Positions 32,634 to 42,539 of a stretch of DNA of 64,000 nt are shown here, in pieces (position 1 is the first letter of the stretch; each line of letters begins with the position of its first letter). The position numbers were made by a program, and so were the translations under genes. Below the pieces are notes generated by a model. It did not search any database. It saw only the letters and a program-made list of their open reading frames with translations, and was not told the DNA's origin. Source of the DNA: DASUPK01 sp963782345 (GTDB lineage Bacteria; Actinomycetota; Thermoleophilia; Solirubrobacterales; 70-9); contig CAWAJF010000015.1 of the NCBI GenBank assembly GCA_963782345.1, positions 26,465 through 90,464 of the forward strand, in the 5' to 3' direction.

Positions 32634-33998
32634 TCAGGCCAACGCGGGTGCCTCGGGGAGGCGATCGAGCGCCGCCGAGAGCTCGTCCTCAGAGAGCTCC
32701 AGGTCCTCGAGCTCACCGGCGAAGTAGGCCGCGTATGCGGACATGTCGAAGTGCCCGTGTCCTGACAGGTTGAAGAGGATCACCCGCTCCTCCCCGGCCT
32801 GCTTGGCGCCCTCGGCCTCGTCGAAGACGGCGCGGATCGCGTGGGCCGGCTCGGGCCCGGGGATGATCCCCTCGCAGCGGGCGAAGCGAACGGCGGCCTC
32901 GAAAGCGGCCGTCTGGGCGACCGCCTTTGCCTCGACGAGACCCTCCTTGACCAGCGCGCAGAGGCTGGGCGCGTCGCCGTGGTAGCGCAGCCCGCCGGCG
33001 TGCACGGGCGGAGGGACGAAGTCGTGGCCCAGCGTGTACATGGGCATCAGCGGGGTCATGCCGACGGTGTCGCCGAAGTCATAGGCGTAGCGGCCGCGGG
33101 TGAGGGTCGGGCAGGCGGCGGGCTCGGCGCCGACGAACCTCGTCTGCGTGCCCTCGCGGAGCCGTTGGCGCAAGAACGGATACGCGACGCCCGCGAAGTT
33201 CGAGCCGCCGCCGACGCACCCGATGACGACGTCCGGGGCCTCCCCCGCCATCTCCATCTGCTTGATGCACTCCTGGCCGATCACGGTCTGGTGCAGGCAG
33301 ACGTGGTTGAGCACCGAGCCGAGGGAGTAGTTGGTGTCCTCCGACTGCGCCGCCACCTCGACCGCCTCGGAGATCGCGATCCCCAGGCTCCCGGACTCGT
33401 GTGACGCCTGTGAGCGGCCGGCCTCGGTCAAATCCGAGGGGCTGCGGTGCACCGTCCCGCCCCAGGTCTCGATCATCGCCTTGCGGTAGGGCTTCTGGTC
33501 GTAGGAGATCCCGACCATGAAGACCTCGCACTCGAGCCCGAAGAGCTGGCAGGCGAGCGACATCGCGGAGCCCCACTGCCCCGCCCCGGTCTCGGTGGAG
33601 ATCTTCTTGATCCCCGCCTCGCGGTTGTAGAAGGCCTGCGCCACGGCGGTGTTCGGCTTGTGCGACCCGGCCGGCGAGACCCCCTCGTACTTGTAGTAGA
33701 TGTGGGCGGGGGTATCGAGCTCTCGCTCGAGGCGCCTTGCGCGGAGCAGCGGCGTCGGGCGCCAGAGCCGGTAGATGTCGCGAACCTCGTCGGGGATCGC
33801 GATGTCCGGGTCGGTCGAGACCTCCTGCTCGATCAGGCCCATCGGGAAGATCGGCGCCAGGTCGTCGGGCCCGGCCGGCTCGCCGGTCGCCGGACTGAGC
33901 GGTGGTGGCGGCGGATCGCCGGGCAGATCGGCGAGCAGGTTCACCCAGCCGGTGGGGATCTCCTCCTCGGAGAGCTCGAACTTGACCTGCTCGCTCAT
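32634..33998 (-). CDS. trpB2: TrpB2-like tryptophan synthase beta subunit
   Basis: The roughly 454-residue PLP enzyme has the pyridoxal Lys in SPAGSHKPNTAVAQAFYN, the phosphate-binding GCVGGGSNFAGVAYPF and GAGQWGSAMSLACQLFGLE. The length, the N-terminal LLADLPGDPPPPPLSP and the motif SGHGHFDMSAY are typical of the TrpB2 group, which occurs in archaea and bacteria as a stand-alone form and condenses serine with indole. No trpA lies beside it, so a role in salvage of indole or a related reaction is possible. The ATG at 33998 is preferred over a GTG at 34001. It is convergent with mcl. Confidence 0.9.
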   Translation of the reverse strand: MSEQVKFELSEEEIPTGWVNLLADLPGDPPPPPLSPATGEPAGPDDLAPIFPMGLIEQEVSTDPDIAIPDEVRDIYRLWRPTPLLRARRLERELDTPAHIYYKYEGVSPAGSHKPNTAVAQAFYNREAGIKKISTETGAGQWGSAMSLACQLFGLECEVFMVGISYDQKPYRKAMIETWGGTVHRSPSDLTEAGRSQASHESGSLGIAISEAVEVAAQSEDTNYSLGSVLNHVCLHQTVIGQECIKQMEMAGEAPDVVIGCVGGGSNFAGVAYPFLRQRLREGTQTRFVGAEPAACPTLTRGRYAYDFGDTVGMTPLMPMYTLGHDFVPPPVHAGGLRYHGDAPSLCALVKEGLVEAKAVAQTAAFEAAVRFARCEGIIPGPEPAHAIRAVFDEAEGAKQAGEERVILFNLSGHGHFDMSAYAAYFAGELEDLELSEDELSAALDRLPEAPALA

Positions 33999-34075
33999 CA
34001 CCCGGCGATTCTATTCCTCGGCCGCTACCCAGTAGTGCCCCTACAGCGGCCGGTCACGCTCCCCGATGAATCAGT

Positions 34076-36100
34076 ATGCGCCTACGGCTCGCATCGGTCG
34101 CCTCCGCCCTGCTCGGCACGGCAGCGCTCGTGCTGATGCCCGCCTCCGCCCAGGCACGCCCCACCTGCCACGGCAAGAAGGCGACCGTCGTCCTCGGCGG
34201 CGGCAACAACAAGTACGTCGCCCGGAATCACGGGCACGGCAACCAGGTCGTGATCGCCGGGGGCGGCAACGACTACATCGTCACCGGCAAGGGCTCGGAC
34301 GTGATCTGCGGCGGCAACGGGAATGACCGCATCCTCGCCGGCAGGGGGAGCGATCGTGTCTATGGCGGTACCGGCGACGACACGATCCTCAACATCAAGG
34401 GCAAGGACAGGAGCTTCGGCGAGGACGGCAACGATTTCATGCAGGGCGGCCCGAGCCCCGACGCGATGGACGGGGGGACGGGCAACGACACCGTCGACGG
34501 GGGCAGCGACCGTGACCATCTCGAGGGGGGAATCGGCGATGACCTCGTGCTGGGCGGCGACGGCAGCGACACCCTCGACGGGGGCGACGGGGCCGACGAG
34601 ATCCACGGCGGCTCCGGCGGAGAGGACATGACCGGCGGCGCCGGGAATGACCGCATGTTCGGAGACCTGCTCGATGACCACATGGATGGCGGTCCCGGGG
34701 ATGACCTCCTGGTGGGTGGGCACGGCGGCGACAAGATGACCGGAGGCAGTGGCGACGACTGGTTCCGCGGCGGGCCGAACGGCGACGACTACTCCGGCGG
34801 CGATGGGACCGACACCGTCAGCTATGCGGACACCACGCCTTCCTGGGACACGACCAGCGGCGCCGACGTGGATCTCGGGGCGGGCACGGCGGTGACGCCC
34901 GATGGACACGAGACGCTCAGTGGCATCGAGGACATCCTCGGCTCGGCGTTCGACGACACGATCAGGGGGACCGCCGGCCCCGATGGCCTCGACGGTGGGC
35001 CCGGGGACGATGAGATCGCGGGCGCCGGAGGGGCGGATCGGCTCAACGGCGGTCCCGGCAACGACACCTGCGACCTGACCGTCGGAGAAAAGCCGACCGC
35101 CTGCGGCATCGGCAGGGGCCTGGAGATCCCCCCGGACCCACGGCCGGCGAGCGCCTACGTCTACATGGACCCACGGGGTCCGGACCCAGGCCTGTACGTC
35201 CTCGGCCAGCAAGGCGGCGGCAATGACGACATCGTCGTGAACGCCGCCGGCGGCCTGTTCTCCATCAGCTCGCGCGCCGGCACTCCGATCGCTCGCCTGG
35301 CGGGGGCGATCGACACCTGCGCCGCCGTGGGAGCGCTCGTCAACTGCCCGGCGCCGTCGGCCGCACTCAGCTTCGTCACCGTCTGGGGCGATGGCGGAGA
35401 CGACCACCTGAGCCTGGGCGGCAACTACCCGACGACGACGACCCTGATGAACGGTGGCCCGGGCAACGACACGCTCGACGGGACCCCGGGAGACGACGTG
35501 CTCTTCAGCGGGGAGTCCGGGAACGACATCCTGAACGGCGGCGACGGCAGCGACGCGCTGCTGGCTCTCGGCACCGGTGGCGACAAGCTGATCGGCGGCA
35601 ACGGCAACGATCAGCTGGTCAGCGACGACCTCTGCCAGGGGCACGACTACAGCGGCGGCCCGGGCTTCGACATCGCGGGCTTCGCCCGCTACGTCTACGC
35701 GCCCCAGAACGGCGTCAAGGCCACCCTCGGCGGCACGGCCACCGACCCGGCCAGGGGCAATTGCAGCCCCACCCACCTCTCCAACGACCTGGAGATCCTC
35801 GAGGGATCAGAGGGCCCCGACATCCTCACCGGGACCAATGGCAAGAACCCACTGATCCTGGGCAGGGGCGGGAATGACGTCATCCACGGCATGGGCGGGG
35901 CCGACACGATCGACGGCGGCGCGGGGACCGACAGCATCTACGGCGATGGCGGCTTCGACACGCTCGAGGCCCAGGACGGCGCCCGCGACCGCGCCGTCAA
36001 CTGCGGCAAGGGCGGCGGCCAGGCCTTCCGCGACAAGAAGGACCCGGTCAGCGGCTGCAAGAAGCTGAAGAAGGGCGCCCGGAAGCGAAAGGGCCGTTAG
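34076..36100 (+). CDS. Large secreted GGxGxD-repeat (RTX-like) protein
   Basis: The 674-residue product has a Sec signal peptide (MRLRLASVASALLGTAALVL, cleavage after AQA at about 27) and then two blocks of calcium-binding nonapeptide repeats, for example GGTGDDTILN, GGTGNDTVDGGSDRDHLEGG and GGPGNDTLDGTPGDD, interrupted by a region of about 100 residues (350-450) of non-repeat sequence. The C-terminus is Lys/Arg-rich. It has no recognisable enzyme domain and no nearby type I exporter. Such proteins in soil actinobacteria are probably extracellular calcium-stabilised structural or adhesive proteins. It is convergent with pckG and the two stops overlap (TTAG). Confidence 0.88.
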   Translation: MRLRLASVASALLGTAALVLMPASAQARPTCHGKKATVVLGGGNNKYVARNHGHGNQVVIAGGGNDYIVTGKGSDVICGGNGNDRILAGRGSDRVYGGTGDDTILNIKGKDRSFGEDGNDFMQGGPSPDAMDGGTGNDTVDGGSDRDHLEGGIGDDLVLGGDGSDTLDGGDGADEIHGGSGGEDMTGGAGNDRMFGDLLDDHMDGGPGDDLLVGGHGGDKMTGGSGDDWFRGGPNGDDYSGGDGTDTVSYADTTPSWDTTSGADVDLGAGTAVTPDGHETLSGIEDILGSAFDDTIRGTAGPDGLDGGPGDDEIAGAGGADRLNGGPGNDTCDLTVGEKPTACGIGRGLEIPPDPRPASAYVYMDPRGPDPGLYVLGQQGGGNDDIVVNAAGGLFSISSRAGTPIARLAGAIDTCAAVGALVNCPAPSAALSFVTVWGDGGDDHLSLGGNYPTTTTLMNGGPGNDTLDGTPGDDVLFSGESGNDILNGGDGSDALLALGTGGDKLIGGNGNDQLVSDDLCQGHDYSGGPGFDIAGFARYVYAPQNGVKATLGGTATDPARGNCSPTHLSNDLEILEGSEGPDILTGTNGKNPLILGRGGNDVIHGMGGADTIDGGAGTDSIYGDGGFDTLEAQDGARDRAVNCGKGGGQAFRDKKDPVSGCKKLKKGARKRKGR

Positions 36101-37905
36101 CCGAGCCGGTCTTCCAATGCCTTCAGCTGCGCCCGGACCTCATCCGGCAGGCGGGAGCCGAACTGCGCCAGGTGCGACTCGACCTGGTGCAGCTGCTGGC
36201 GCACCTCGTCTGGATCGACCTTGAGCAGGGTCTCCATGTCCTCCTCGGAGATGTCGAGGCCCTCGGTGTCGATGTCGCTCGGCGGCGGCACCAGCCCGAT
36301 CGGCGTCTCGGCGACCTCGCCCTCGCCCTCGGTGCGGCGGACGATCCATTCGAGGACTCGAGTGTTCTCGCCGAAGCCCGGCCAGATGAAATTGCCGTCG
36401 TCGTCCTTCCGGAACCAGTTGACGACGAAGATCTTCGGCAGCTTCGCCTGATCGCCCTTGGCGCCGATCTCCAGCCAGTGCTTGAAGTAGTCGGCCATGT
36501 TGTAGCCGCAGAACGGCAGCATCGCCATCGGGTCGAAGCGCAGCTGCCCGACGGCGCCGGAGGCGGCGGCGGTCGTCTCGACGGACATCGTCGCCGCCAG
36601 GAAGACGCCGTGCTCCCAGTCGAATGCCTGATGGACCAGGGGGACCACCGTCGCGCGGCGGCCGCCGAACATGAAGGCGTCGATCGGCACACCGGCCGGG
36701 TCATCCCAGGCCGGATCGAAGGTCGGGCACTCGGTGACCGACACCGTGAACCGAGAGTTCGGGTGCGCGGCCGGCTCGTCCTTCTCGGGCGTCCACTCGC
36801 GGCCCTTCCAGTCGATCAGGTGATCGGGCGCCTCGCCCATCCCCTCCCACCAGATGTCGCCGTCGTCGGTCTTCGCGACGTTCGTGAAGATCGTGTCGCT
36901 GTCGACCGTCTTCATGGCGTTGGGGTTGGTCTTGACGCCGGTGCCGGGCGCGACGCCGAAGAAGCCGGCCTCGGGATTGATGGCGTAGAGCCGCCCGTCC
37001 TCGCCGAAGCGGATCCAGGCGATGTCGTCGCCGATCGTCTCGACCTTCCACCCCGGCAGGCTGGGCGGCAGCATCGCGAGATTGGTCTTGCCCGAGGCGG
37101 AGGGGAACGCCGCCGCCAGGTGCTTGACCGTGCCCTCGGGAGAGGTCAGCTTGATGATCAGCATGTGCTCGGCCATCCAGCCCTGATCGCGAGCCATCAC
37201 TGACGCGATGCGAAGCGCCAGGCACTTCTTGCCGAGCAGCGCGTTGCCGCCGTAGCCGGAGCCGAATGACCAGATCTCGCGTGCCTCGGGGAAGTGGACG
37301 ATGTACTTCGTCTCGTTGCAGGGCCACGAGACGTCGTGCTCGCCGTGGGTGAGCGGCATGCCGACCGAGTGGACGCAGGGGACGAAGTCCCCGTCCTCCC
37401 CAAGCGCCTCGAGGGCCTTGCCGCCCATCCGGGTCATGATCCGCATCGAGGCGGCGACGTAGGCGGAGTCGGTCACCTGGACGCCGATCTGGGCGACGGG
37501 GGAGCCGATCGGGCCCATCGAGAACGGGACCACGTACATCGTGCGGCCCTGCATGGAGCCGCTGAAGAGGTCGGTGAGGACCTCCCGCATCTCCTCGGGG
37601 TGATGCCAGTTGTTGGTCGGGCCTGCGTCCTCCTCGCGCTCCGAGCAGATGAAGGTGCGGTCCTCGACCCTCGCCACGTCGTCGGGGTCGGAGCGGGCGA
37701 GATAGGAGTTGGGGCGCTTGGCGTCGGAGAGCTTCTCGAAGGTGCCGGCGTCGACCAGCGCCTGACAGAGGTCGTCGTACTCGGCGGCGGATCCGTCACA
37801 CCAATGGACCGAGTCGGGCTGGGTCAGCTCGGCGATCTCCTCGACCCAGGAGAGCAGCTTGGCGTGCTTGGTCGGTGCCTCTGTCGCGGCAGTTGTTTCA
37901 CTCAC
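36097..37905 (-). CDS. pckG: Phosphoenolpyruvate carboxykinase (GTP)
   Basis: The 602-residue product converts oxaloacetate and GTP to PEP and CO2. Key segments are LLGKKCLALRIAS, the P-loop-like AAAFPSASGKTNLAML with the active-site cysteine replaced by Ser in PSASGKTN, DDIAWIRFGEDGRLYAINPE and FGGRRATVVPL. Length equals the GTP-type family. Several in-frame starts exist (GTG 37968, TTG 37917, GTG 37905); GTG 37905 gives the usual length and lies after AAGGAG, though spacing is long, so the start is uncertain. It is divergent from the PEP synthase gene across about 240 bp, which suggests coordinated control of PEP formation. Confidence 0.9.
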   Translation of the reverse strand: MSETTAATEAPTKHAKLLSWVEEIAELTQPDSVHWCDGSAAEYDDLCQALVDAGTFEKLSDAKRPNSYLARSDPDDVARVEDRTFICSEREEDAGPTNNWHHPEEMREVLTDLFSGSMQGRTMYVVPFSMGPIGSPVAQIGVQVTDSAYVAASMRIMTRMGGKALEALGEDGDFVPCVHSVGMPLTHGEHDVSWPCNETKYIVHFPEAREIWSFGSGYGGNALLGKKCLALRIASVMARDQGWMAEHMLIIKLTSPEGTVKHLAAAFPSASGKTNLAMLPPSLPGWKVETIGDDIAWIRFGEDGRLYAINPEAGFFGVAPGTGVKTNPNAMKTVDSDTIFTNVAKTDDGDIWWEGMGEAPDHLIDWKGREWTPEKDEPAAHPNSRFTVSVTECPTFDPAWDDPAGVPIDAFMFGGRRATVVPLVHQAFDWEHGVFLAATMSVETTAAASGAVGQLRFDPMAMLPFCGYNMADYFKHWLEIGAKGDQAKLPKIFVVNWFRKDDDGNFIWPGFGENTRVLEWIVRRTEGEGEVAETPIGLVPPPSDIDTEGLDISEEDMETLLKVDPDEVRQQLHQVESHLAQFGSRLPDEVRAQLKALEDRLG

Positions 37906-37968
37906 TGATGCGTTCAACTCCTTGGTTTGGATTGATCCCCCTCCCTGCGAGGCGCGAGATGTTTTCAC

Positions 37969-38148
37969 ACCGTTCGGCGCCGAGACGCGGTTGCGATGGC
38001 GGGGGGACCGGGGATCGTAGGGGAGTCAGGCGTTAGCCGTCTACGTAGTCCCCACGGTCTCTAAGACCGGTACACGTTGCGGATGAAACAGCCATGAACC
38101 AGGCGTACCTTTGCCCTACAGACCATTCGCCATCTGGAAGGGGTTTCG
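37969..38148. promoter_or_regulatory. Divergent control region between pckG and ppsA
   Basis: This interval separates two genes that both make PEP. It contains a perfect small hairpin GGTCT-CTA-AGACC (38056-38068), a CTACGTAG palindrome near 38041, and a good ribosome binding site GGAAGGGG before the ppsA ATG. I could not identify -10/-35 elements with confidence. Confidence 0.4.
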
Positions 38149-40452
38149 ATGACCGTTTCAACCGCTCTGCTCCGCCGCTTCGAGGATCTGACCAAGCAGG
38201 ACGTCGATTACGCCGGCGGGAAGGGCGCGAACCTCGGTGAGATGACGGCGGCGGGACTCCCGGTCCCCTCCGGCTTCGTGGTCGGAGCCTCCTCATATGC
38301 GCTCTTCTGCGACGTCGGCGGCCTGCGCGACCGGATCGAGCAGCAGCTCTCCTCGGTGGACGTTGACGACACCGCCGCGCTCGAGACCGCAACCCTCGCG
38401 GTCCGCAAGATGGTGGAGGCCGAGCCGATCCCGGACGAGGTTGCCAGCGAGATCCGCGCCGCCTATCTGGAGCTCGCGGGCGATCGCGACAACCCCCCGG
38501 TCGCAGTCCGCTCCTCGGCCACCGCCGAGGACACGGAGGCCGCCTCCTTCGCCGGCATGAACGAGACCTTCCTGAACGTACGCGGCCCGGACGAGGTCGT
38601 TCAGGCCGTCCGCAACTGCTGGTCCTCGCTGTTCGGCGCCCGCACCGTCTTCTACCGCGCCAAGCAGGGCTTCGGCCAATCGGACATGGACATCGCGGTC
38701 GTCGTCCAGATCCAGATCCTCTCCACCCGCGCGGGTGTCATGTTCACGATCGACCCGGCCTCGGGCGACCGCGACCGCCTCGTGATCGAGGGCTCCCTCG
38801 GCCTCGGCGAATCCGTCGTCTCCGGGCAGGTCTCTCCCGACCGCTACGTGGTCGACAAGGAGACGCTCCACATCGAGAAGCGCGACGTGAAGCGCAAGGA
38901 GCTCGTCATCGAGCCCCTCCCCGACGGCGGCACCCGCACCCGCGAGCTCTCCGGTGAGGAGTCGACCCAGCCGGTGCTCACCGACGACGAGGTTCGCCGC
39001 GTCGCCGAGCTCGGCATCCGCGACGAGGAGCACTACGGGACCCCACAGGACACCGAATGGGCCTTCGATGAGGAGGGCATCGCCTGGATGCTCCAGAGCC
39101 GGCCGGTCACCTCCTCCGGCGGCGACACCTCCGTGGAGCTCGCCGAGCATGAGGGCGAGGCCCTCGTGCGCGGCCTGGGCGCGGCGCCCGGCGTCGGCCA
39201 CGGCGAGGTCAAGATCATCTCCGAGCTCAGTCGGGGCAACGACCTGAAGGAGGGCGACGTCCTGGTCACCCACATGACGGCGCCCGACTGGGTCCCCCTG
39301 ATGCGGCGCTCGGCCGCGATCATCACCGACTCAGGCGGCATGACGTGCCACGCCGCGATCGTCTCGCGCGAGCTCGGCATTCCGTGCGTCGTCGGGGCCG
39401 CCGATGCCACTTCGAAGCTGCGTGACGGAGAGCTCGTCACCGTGGACGCCACGCACGGGACGGTGTACGAGGGCGAAATCGCCGTCAGCGGACAGGAGAC
39501 CGGGTCCGGTGACGGTCCCGCCCCCGTAGGGGGTGGGGCACCCGTCACCGCGACCCAGCTCCTCGTCAATCTCTCCGAGCCATCCCAGATCGAGCGGGCG
39601 GCGAGCCTGCCCGTCGAGGGCTGCGGCCTGCTGCGCGCCGAGCTGATGGTGATCGAGGCGCTCGAGGGCCGTCACCCCCGCCTGCTGATCGAGCAGGGCA
39701 AGAGCGGCGAGTTCGTCGACCGGATGGGCGAGGCCCTCACCAAGTTCGCCGAGGGATTCGCTCCCCGGCCGATCACCTACCGGACGATCGACTTCCGCTC
39801 GAACGAGTTCAAGGGCCTCGAGGGCGGCGATCGCTTCGAGCCCGAGGAGTCGAACCCGATGATCGGCTACCGCGGCGCCCTGCGCTACATGCGCGAACCC
39901 GACCTGTTCGGCCTGGAGCTCGCCGCGATCAAGCGCGTCTGGGACGCCGGGCACACGAACTTCCACGTGATGCTCCCGTTCGTCCGCACCCCGCGCGAGC
40001 TCACCGCGTGTCGCAACCAGATGCGCGACGCCGGCCTGCTCGACTTGCCCGAGTTCGAGCTCTGGGTGATGGCCGAGGTGCCGTCGGTCTACTTCCACCT
40101 GCCCCGCTACGCGGAGCTCGGCGTCAAGGGCATCTCGATCGGATCGAACGACCTGACCCAGCTGATGCTGGGCGCGGATCGCGACTCCGAGGCCGTCGCC
40201 GAGCTCTTCGACGAGCGCGACGCCGCCGTCGCCGACTACCTGCGCCTGCTGATCCCGCGGGCCAAGGAGCTCGGCCTGTCCACCTCGATCTGCGGCCAGG
40301 CGCCCTCCGTGCACCGTGAGTACGCCCAGCTGCTCGTGGAGGCCGGAATCGACGCGATCTCGGTCAACATCGACGCGGTCGACAGGGCCCGCCGGCTGAT
40401 CGCCGCCGCCGAGCAGCGCGTGCTGCTCGACGCCGCCCGGTCGGCCAGGTAG
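38149..40452 (+). CDS. ppsA: Phosphoenolpyruvate synthase (pyruvate, water dikinase)
   Basis: The 767-residue product has the three domains of PEP synthase. The N-terminal ATP-grasp domain contains GGKGANLGEM, VAVRSSATAEDTEAASFAGMNETF and GVMFTIDPASGDRDRLVIEGSLGLGE. The central phosphohistidine domain has His401 in SGGMTCHAAIVSRELGIP. The C-terminal barrel has FRSNEFKGLEGG, MAEVPSVYF and SIGSNDLTQL. It makes PEP, AMP and phosphate from pyruvate, ATP and water. The linker near residues 445-460 is an unusual Gly/Pro-rich insert (SGDGPAPVGGGAPVTA). It is followed after 18 bp by the WS/DGAT gene, possibly in one transcript. Confidence 0.93.
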   Translation: MTVSTALLRRFEDLTKQDVDYAGGKGANLGEMTAAGLPVPSGFVVGASSYALFCDVGGLRDRIEQQLSSVDVDDTAALETATLAVRKMVEAEPIPDEVASEIRAAYLELAGDRDNPPVAVRSSATAEDTEAASFAGMNETFLNVRGPDEVVQAVRNCWSSLFGARTVFYRAKQGFGQSDMDIAVVVQIQILSTRAGVMFTIDPASGDRDRLVIEGSLGLGESVVSGQVSPDRYVVDKETLHIEKRDVKRKELVIEPLPDGGTRTRELSGEESTQPVLTDDEVRRVAELGIRDEEHYGTPQDTEWAFDEEGIAWMLQSRPVTSSGGDTSVELAEHEGEALVRGLGAAPGVGHGEVKIISELSRGNDLKEGDVLVTHMTAPDWVPLMRRSAAIITDSGGMTCHAAIVSRELGIPCVVGAADATSKLRDGELVTVDATHGTVYEGEIAVSGQETGSGDGPAPVGGGAPVTATQLLVNLSEPSQIERAASLPVEGCGLLRAELMVIEALEGRHPRLLIEQGKSGEFVDRMGEALTKFAEGFAPRPITYRTIDFRSNEFKGLEGGDRFEPEESNPMIGYRGALRYMREPDLFGLELAAIKRVWDAGHTNFHVMLPFVRTPRELTACRNQMRDAGLLDLPEFELWVMAEVPSVYFHLPRYAELGVKGISIGSNDLTQLMLGADRDSEAVAELFDERDAAVADYLRLLIPRAKELGLSTSICGQAPSVHREYAQLLVEAGIDAISVNIDAVDRARRLIAAAEQRVLLDAARSAR

Positions 40453-40470
40453 GCGGAGGTCGGAGACGTC

Positions 40471-41958
40471 ATGGCCGACCAGCTCAGCGCCCTCGACGCG
40501 ACCTTCCTCGAGCTCGAGGAGGCCGACCCGAGCGCCCATATGCACATCGGCGCGGTGATGGTGATGGAGCCCCAGCCGGGGGGCGGCGCTCCCCCGCTCG
40601 ATCAGATCCACGCCGACGTCATGGCGCGCCTCCCGGACCTCCCTCGCTACACGCACCGGCTGTCCACCATCCGGACCAGCGGCCTGCGCTGGCCCAACTG
40701 GGTGAAGCACGCAGGGTTCCGCGTGGAGCGCCATGTCCGCAGGGCCGCCCTGCCAGCGCCCGCCGGCATCGACGAGCTCGTCGAGTGGGCGGGCGAGTAC
40801 TTCTCGCATCGTCTCGACCGCACCCGGCCTCTCTGGGAGATCGTGGTCCTCGAGCTTGCGGACGGGCGCTGGGCCATGGTCACCAAGACCCACCACTGCA
40901 TGATCGACGGGGTCGGGTCGGTGGACATCGGCACCACCCTGCTCGACACCCAGCGCGAGAGGCGGGTCTCTCCGAACGCTCACGCGAACGGCGACGGCGA
41001 TGGAAGCCGGACTCCACCCGGTGACGAGCTCACGCCGTCACAGCTGTCGCGCTGGAGGCGGACCACCGTGCAACTCGCCAAGCCGTATCTCGCGGTGGGC
41101 AACGCCGCGGTCCGGGCAGCCGAGTCGGGGCTGCACGCCGCGGAGTCCGCGTTCGGGATCGCCGTTCACCCGTCACGCGCGCGGGATGCCGTCCATCGCT
41201 CCAAGGCCCTCGCCGAGCTGCTCATCCGCGACGAGCTGATCTCGGCCCCCAAGTCGAGCCTGAATCGGCCGATCGGCACCGGACGCCGGCTCGCCGTCCT
41301 CACTGCGGAGCTGGACGAGCTCAAGGAGATCAAGAACGAGCTCGGCGGAACCCTCAATGACGTGGTCCTCGCCGTGACCGCCGGAGGCCTGCGACGGCTG
41401 CTGGAACACCGCGGCGAGGAGATGCCGCGGGCGGGGCTGCGCGCGATGGTGCCGGTCAACGTCCGCACCGCTGGGGACCGGCTCGCGATGGGAAACCGGA
41501 TCTCCACCCTCTTCGTTCACCTGCCGGTCGCCGAGGGCGACCCGAAGCGCCGCTACGAGCGCCAGATGGAGGACGCCGAGACCCTCAAATCCGGCAATCA
41601 GGCAACGGGCTCGACCACGTTGATCGACATCACCCGGCACATGCCGCCGGTGATCCACAGCTTCATGGCTCGCTCGATGTACGCGACCCGGCTGTTCAAC
41701 CTGACGATCACCAACGTTCCAGGGCCGCAGCTGCCGCTCTACTACTTCGGCTCGAAAGTCGACCAGATCTGGCCCCTCGTCCCGATCGCCGCCGATCACG
41801 CGGTCGGGCTGGCGGTATTCAGCTACGACGGGACCCTCTACTTCTGCGTGAACGCCGACCGCGACACGGTCCCGGATCTCGAGGTGCTGAGAGAGGGGAT
41901 CGCGGAGTCGCTCACGGAGCTCGGCGAGCTCGCCGCCAAGCCGACGGAGACGGGCTGA
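40471..41958 (+). CDS. Wax ester synthase / diacylglycerol acyltransferase
   Basis: The 495-residue product is a WS/DGAT enzyme that uses acyl-CoA to make wax esters or triacylglycerol at the cytosolic membrane face. The active-site motif HHxxxDG is intact as H141-H142-C-M-I-D146-G147. It also has the usual N-terminal LSALDATFLELEEADPSAHMHIGAVMV and C-terminal TNVPGPQLPLYYFGSKVDQIWP. It has a good ribosome binding site (GGAG). Its stop overlaps the start of the 2-oxoacid oxidoreductase gamma gene by one base (TGATG), and the following five genes show the same coupling, so storage lipid synthesis is transcribed with ferredoxin-linked 2-oxoacid metabolism. Confidence 0.93.
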   Translation: MADQLSALDATFLELEEADPSAHMHIGAVMVMEPQPGGGAPPLDQIHADVMARLPDLPRYTHRLSTIRTSGLRWPNWVKHAGFRVERHVRRAALPAPAGIDELVEWAGEYFSHRLDRTRPLWEIVVLELADGRWAMVTKTHHCMIDGVGSVDIGTTLLDTQRERRVSPNAHANGDGDGSRTPPGDELTPSQLSRWRRTTVQLAKPYLAVGNAAVRAAESGLHAAESAFGIAVHPSRARDAVHRSKALAELLIRDELISAPKSSLNRPIGTGRRLAVLTAELDELKEIKNELGGTLNDVVLAVTAGGLRRLLEHRGEEMPRAGLRAMVPVNVRTAGDRLAMGNRISTLFVHLPVAEGDPKRRYERQMEDAETLKSGNQATGSTTLIDITRHMPPVIHSFMARSMYATRLFNLTITNVPGPQLPLYYFGSKVDQIWPLVPIAADHAVGLAVFSYDGTLYFCVNADRDTVPDLEVLREGIAESLTELGELAAKPTETG

Positions 41959-42539
41959 TGCTCCAGGTACGGATCCACGGTCGCGGCGGCCAGGGCGTGG
42001 TCACCGCCGCGGAGATGCTCTCGATCGCCGCCTTCGAGGACGGCGAGCACGCGCAGGCGTTCCCGACCTTCGGATCGGAGCGCACCGGCGCGCCCGTCAC
42101 GGCCTTCTGCCGGATCGACGACAAGGAGATCCGAGTGCGCGAGCCAATCTCGGAGCCCGACGCCCTGATCATCCAGGACCCCACCCTGCTCCACCAGGTC
42201 AAGGTCTTCGGCGGCCTGAGCGAAGGCGGCTACGTCCTGATCAACACCTCGCGCAGCCTTGGGGATCTCGGCCTCGGCGAGTTCGCCGAGGGGTTCGCCC
42301 CCGGCCGGCTGGTCACCTTGGCCGCGAGCGAGATCGCCAACCGGCAGCTGGGCCGCCCGATGCCGAATACCGCGCTGCTCGGCGGCTTCGCGGCGATGAC
42401 CGGCGCCGTCACCCTGCGCGCCGTCGTCCGGGCGATCGCCCAGAAGTTCTCGGGCGAGATCGCCGACCGCAACATGCTCGCCGCCGACGTCGCCTACGAG
42501 CTCGTCCAGCACGACGTCAGGGAGCTCACCCGTGCTTAG
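41958..42539 (+). CDS. porG: 2-oxoacid:ferredoxin oxidoreductase gamma subunit
   Basis: The 193-residue product is the gamma domain of pyruvate/2-oxoacid:acceptor oxidoreductases. The marker MLQVRIHGRGGQGVVTAAEM starts the protein and the following FPTFGSERTGAPVTAFCRI is also typical. It ends with a helical region. With alpha and beta subunits it decarboxylates 2-oxoacids reversibly, giving acyl-CoA and reduced ferredoxin. The gene's ATG at 41958 overlaps the WS/DGAT stop, and its own stop overlaps the alpha-subunit start by 8 bp. The acid specificity (pyruvate, 2-oxoglutarate or branched) is unresolved by this subunit. Confidence 0.9.
   Translation: MLQVRIHGRGGQGVVTAAEMLSIAAFEDGEHAQAFPTFGSERTGAPVTAFCRIDDKEIRVREPISEPDALIIQDPTLLHQVKVFGGLSEGGYVLINTSRSLGDLGLGEFAEGFAPGRLVTLAASEIANRQLGRPMPNTALLGGFAAMTGAVTLRAVVRAIAQKFSGEIADRNMLAADVAYELVQHDVRELTRA

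Noticed and set aside
34300..35960. Direct repeats resembling a CRISPR array
   Set aside because: The periodicity comes from GGxGxD codons in the secreted repeat protein; repeats are degenerate, in frame and have no spacers.
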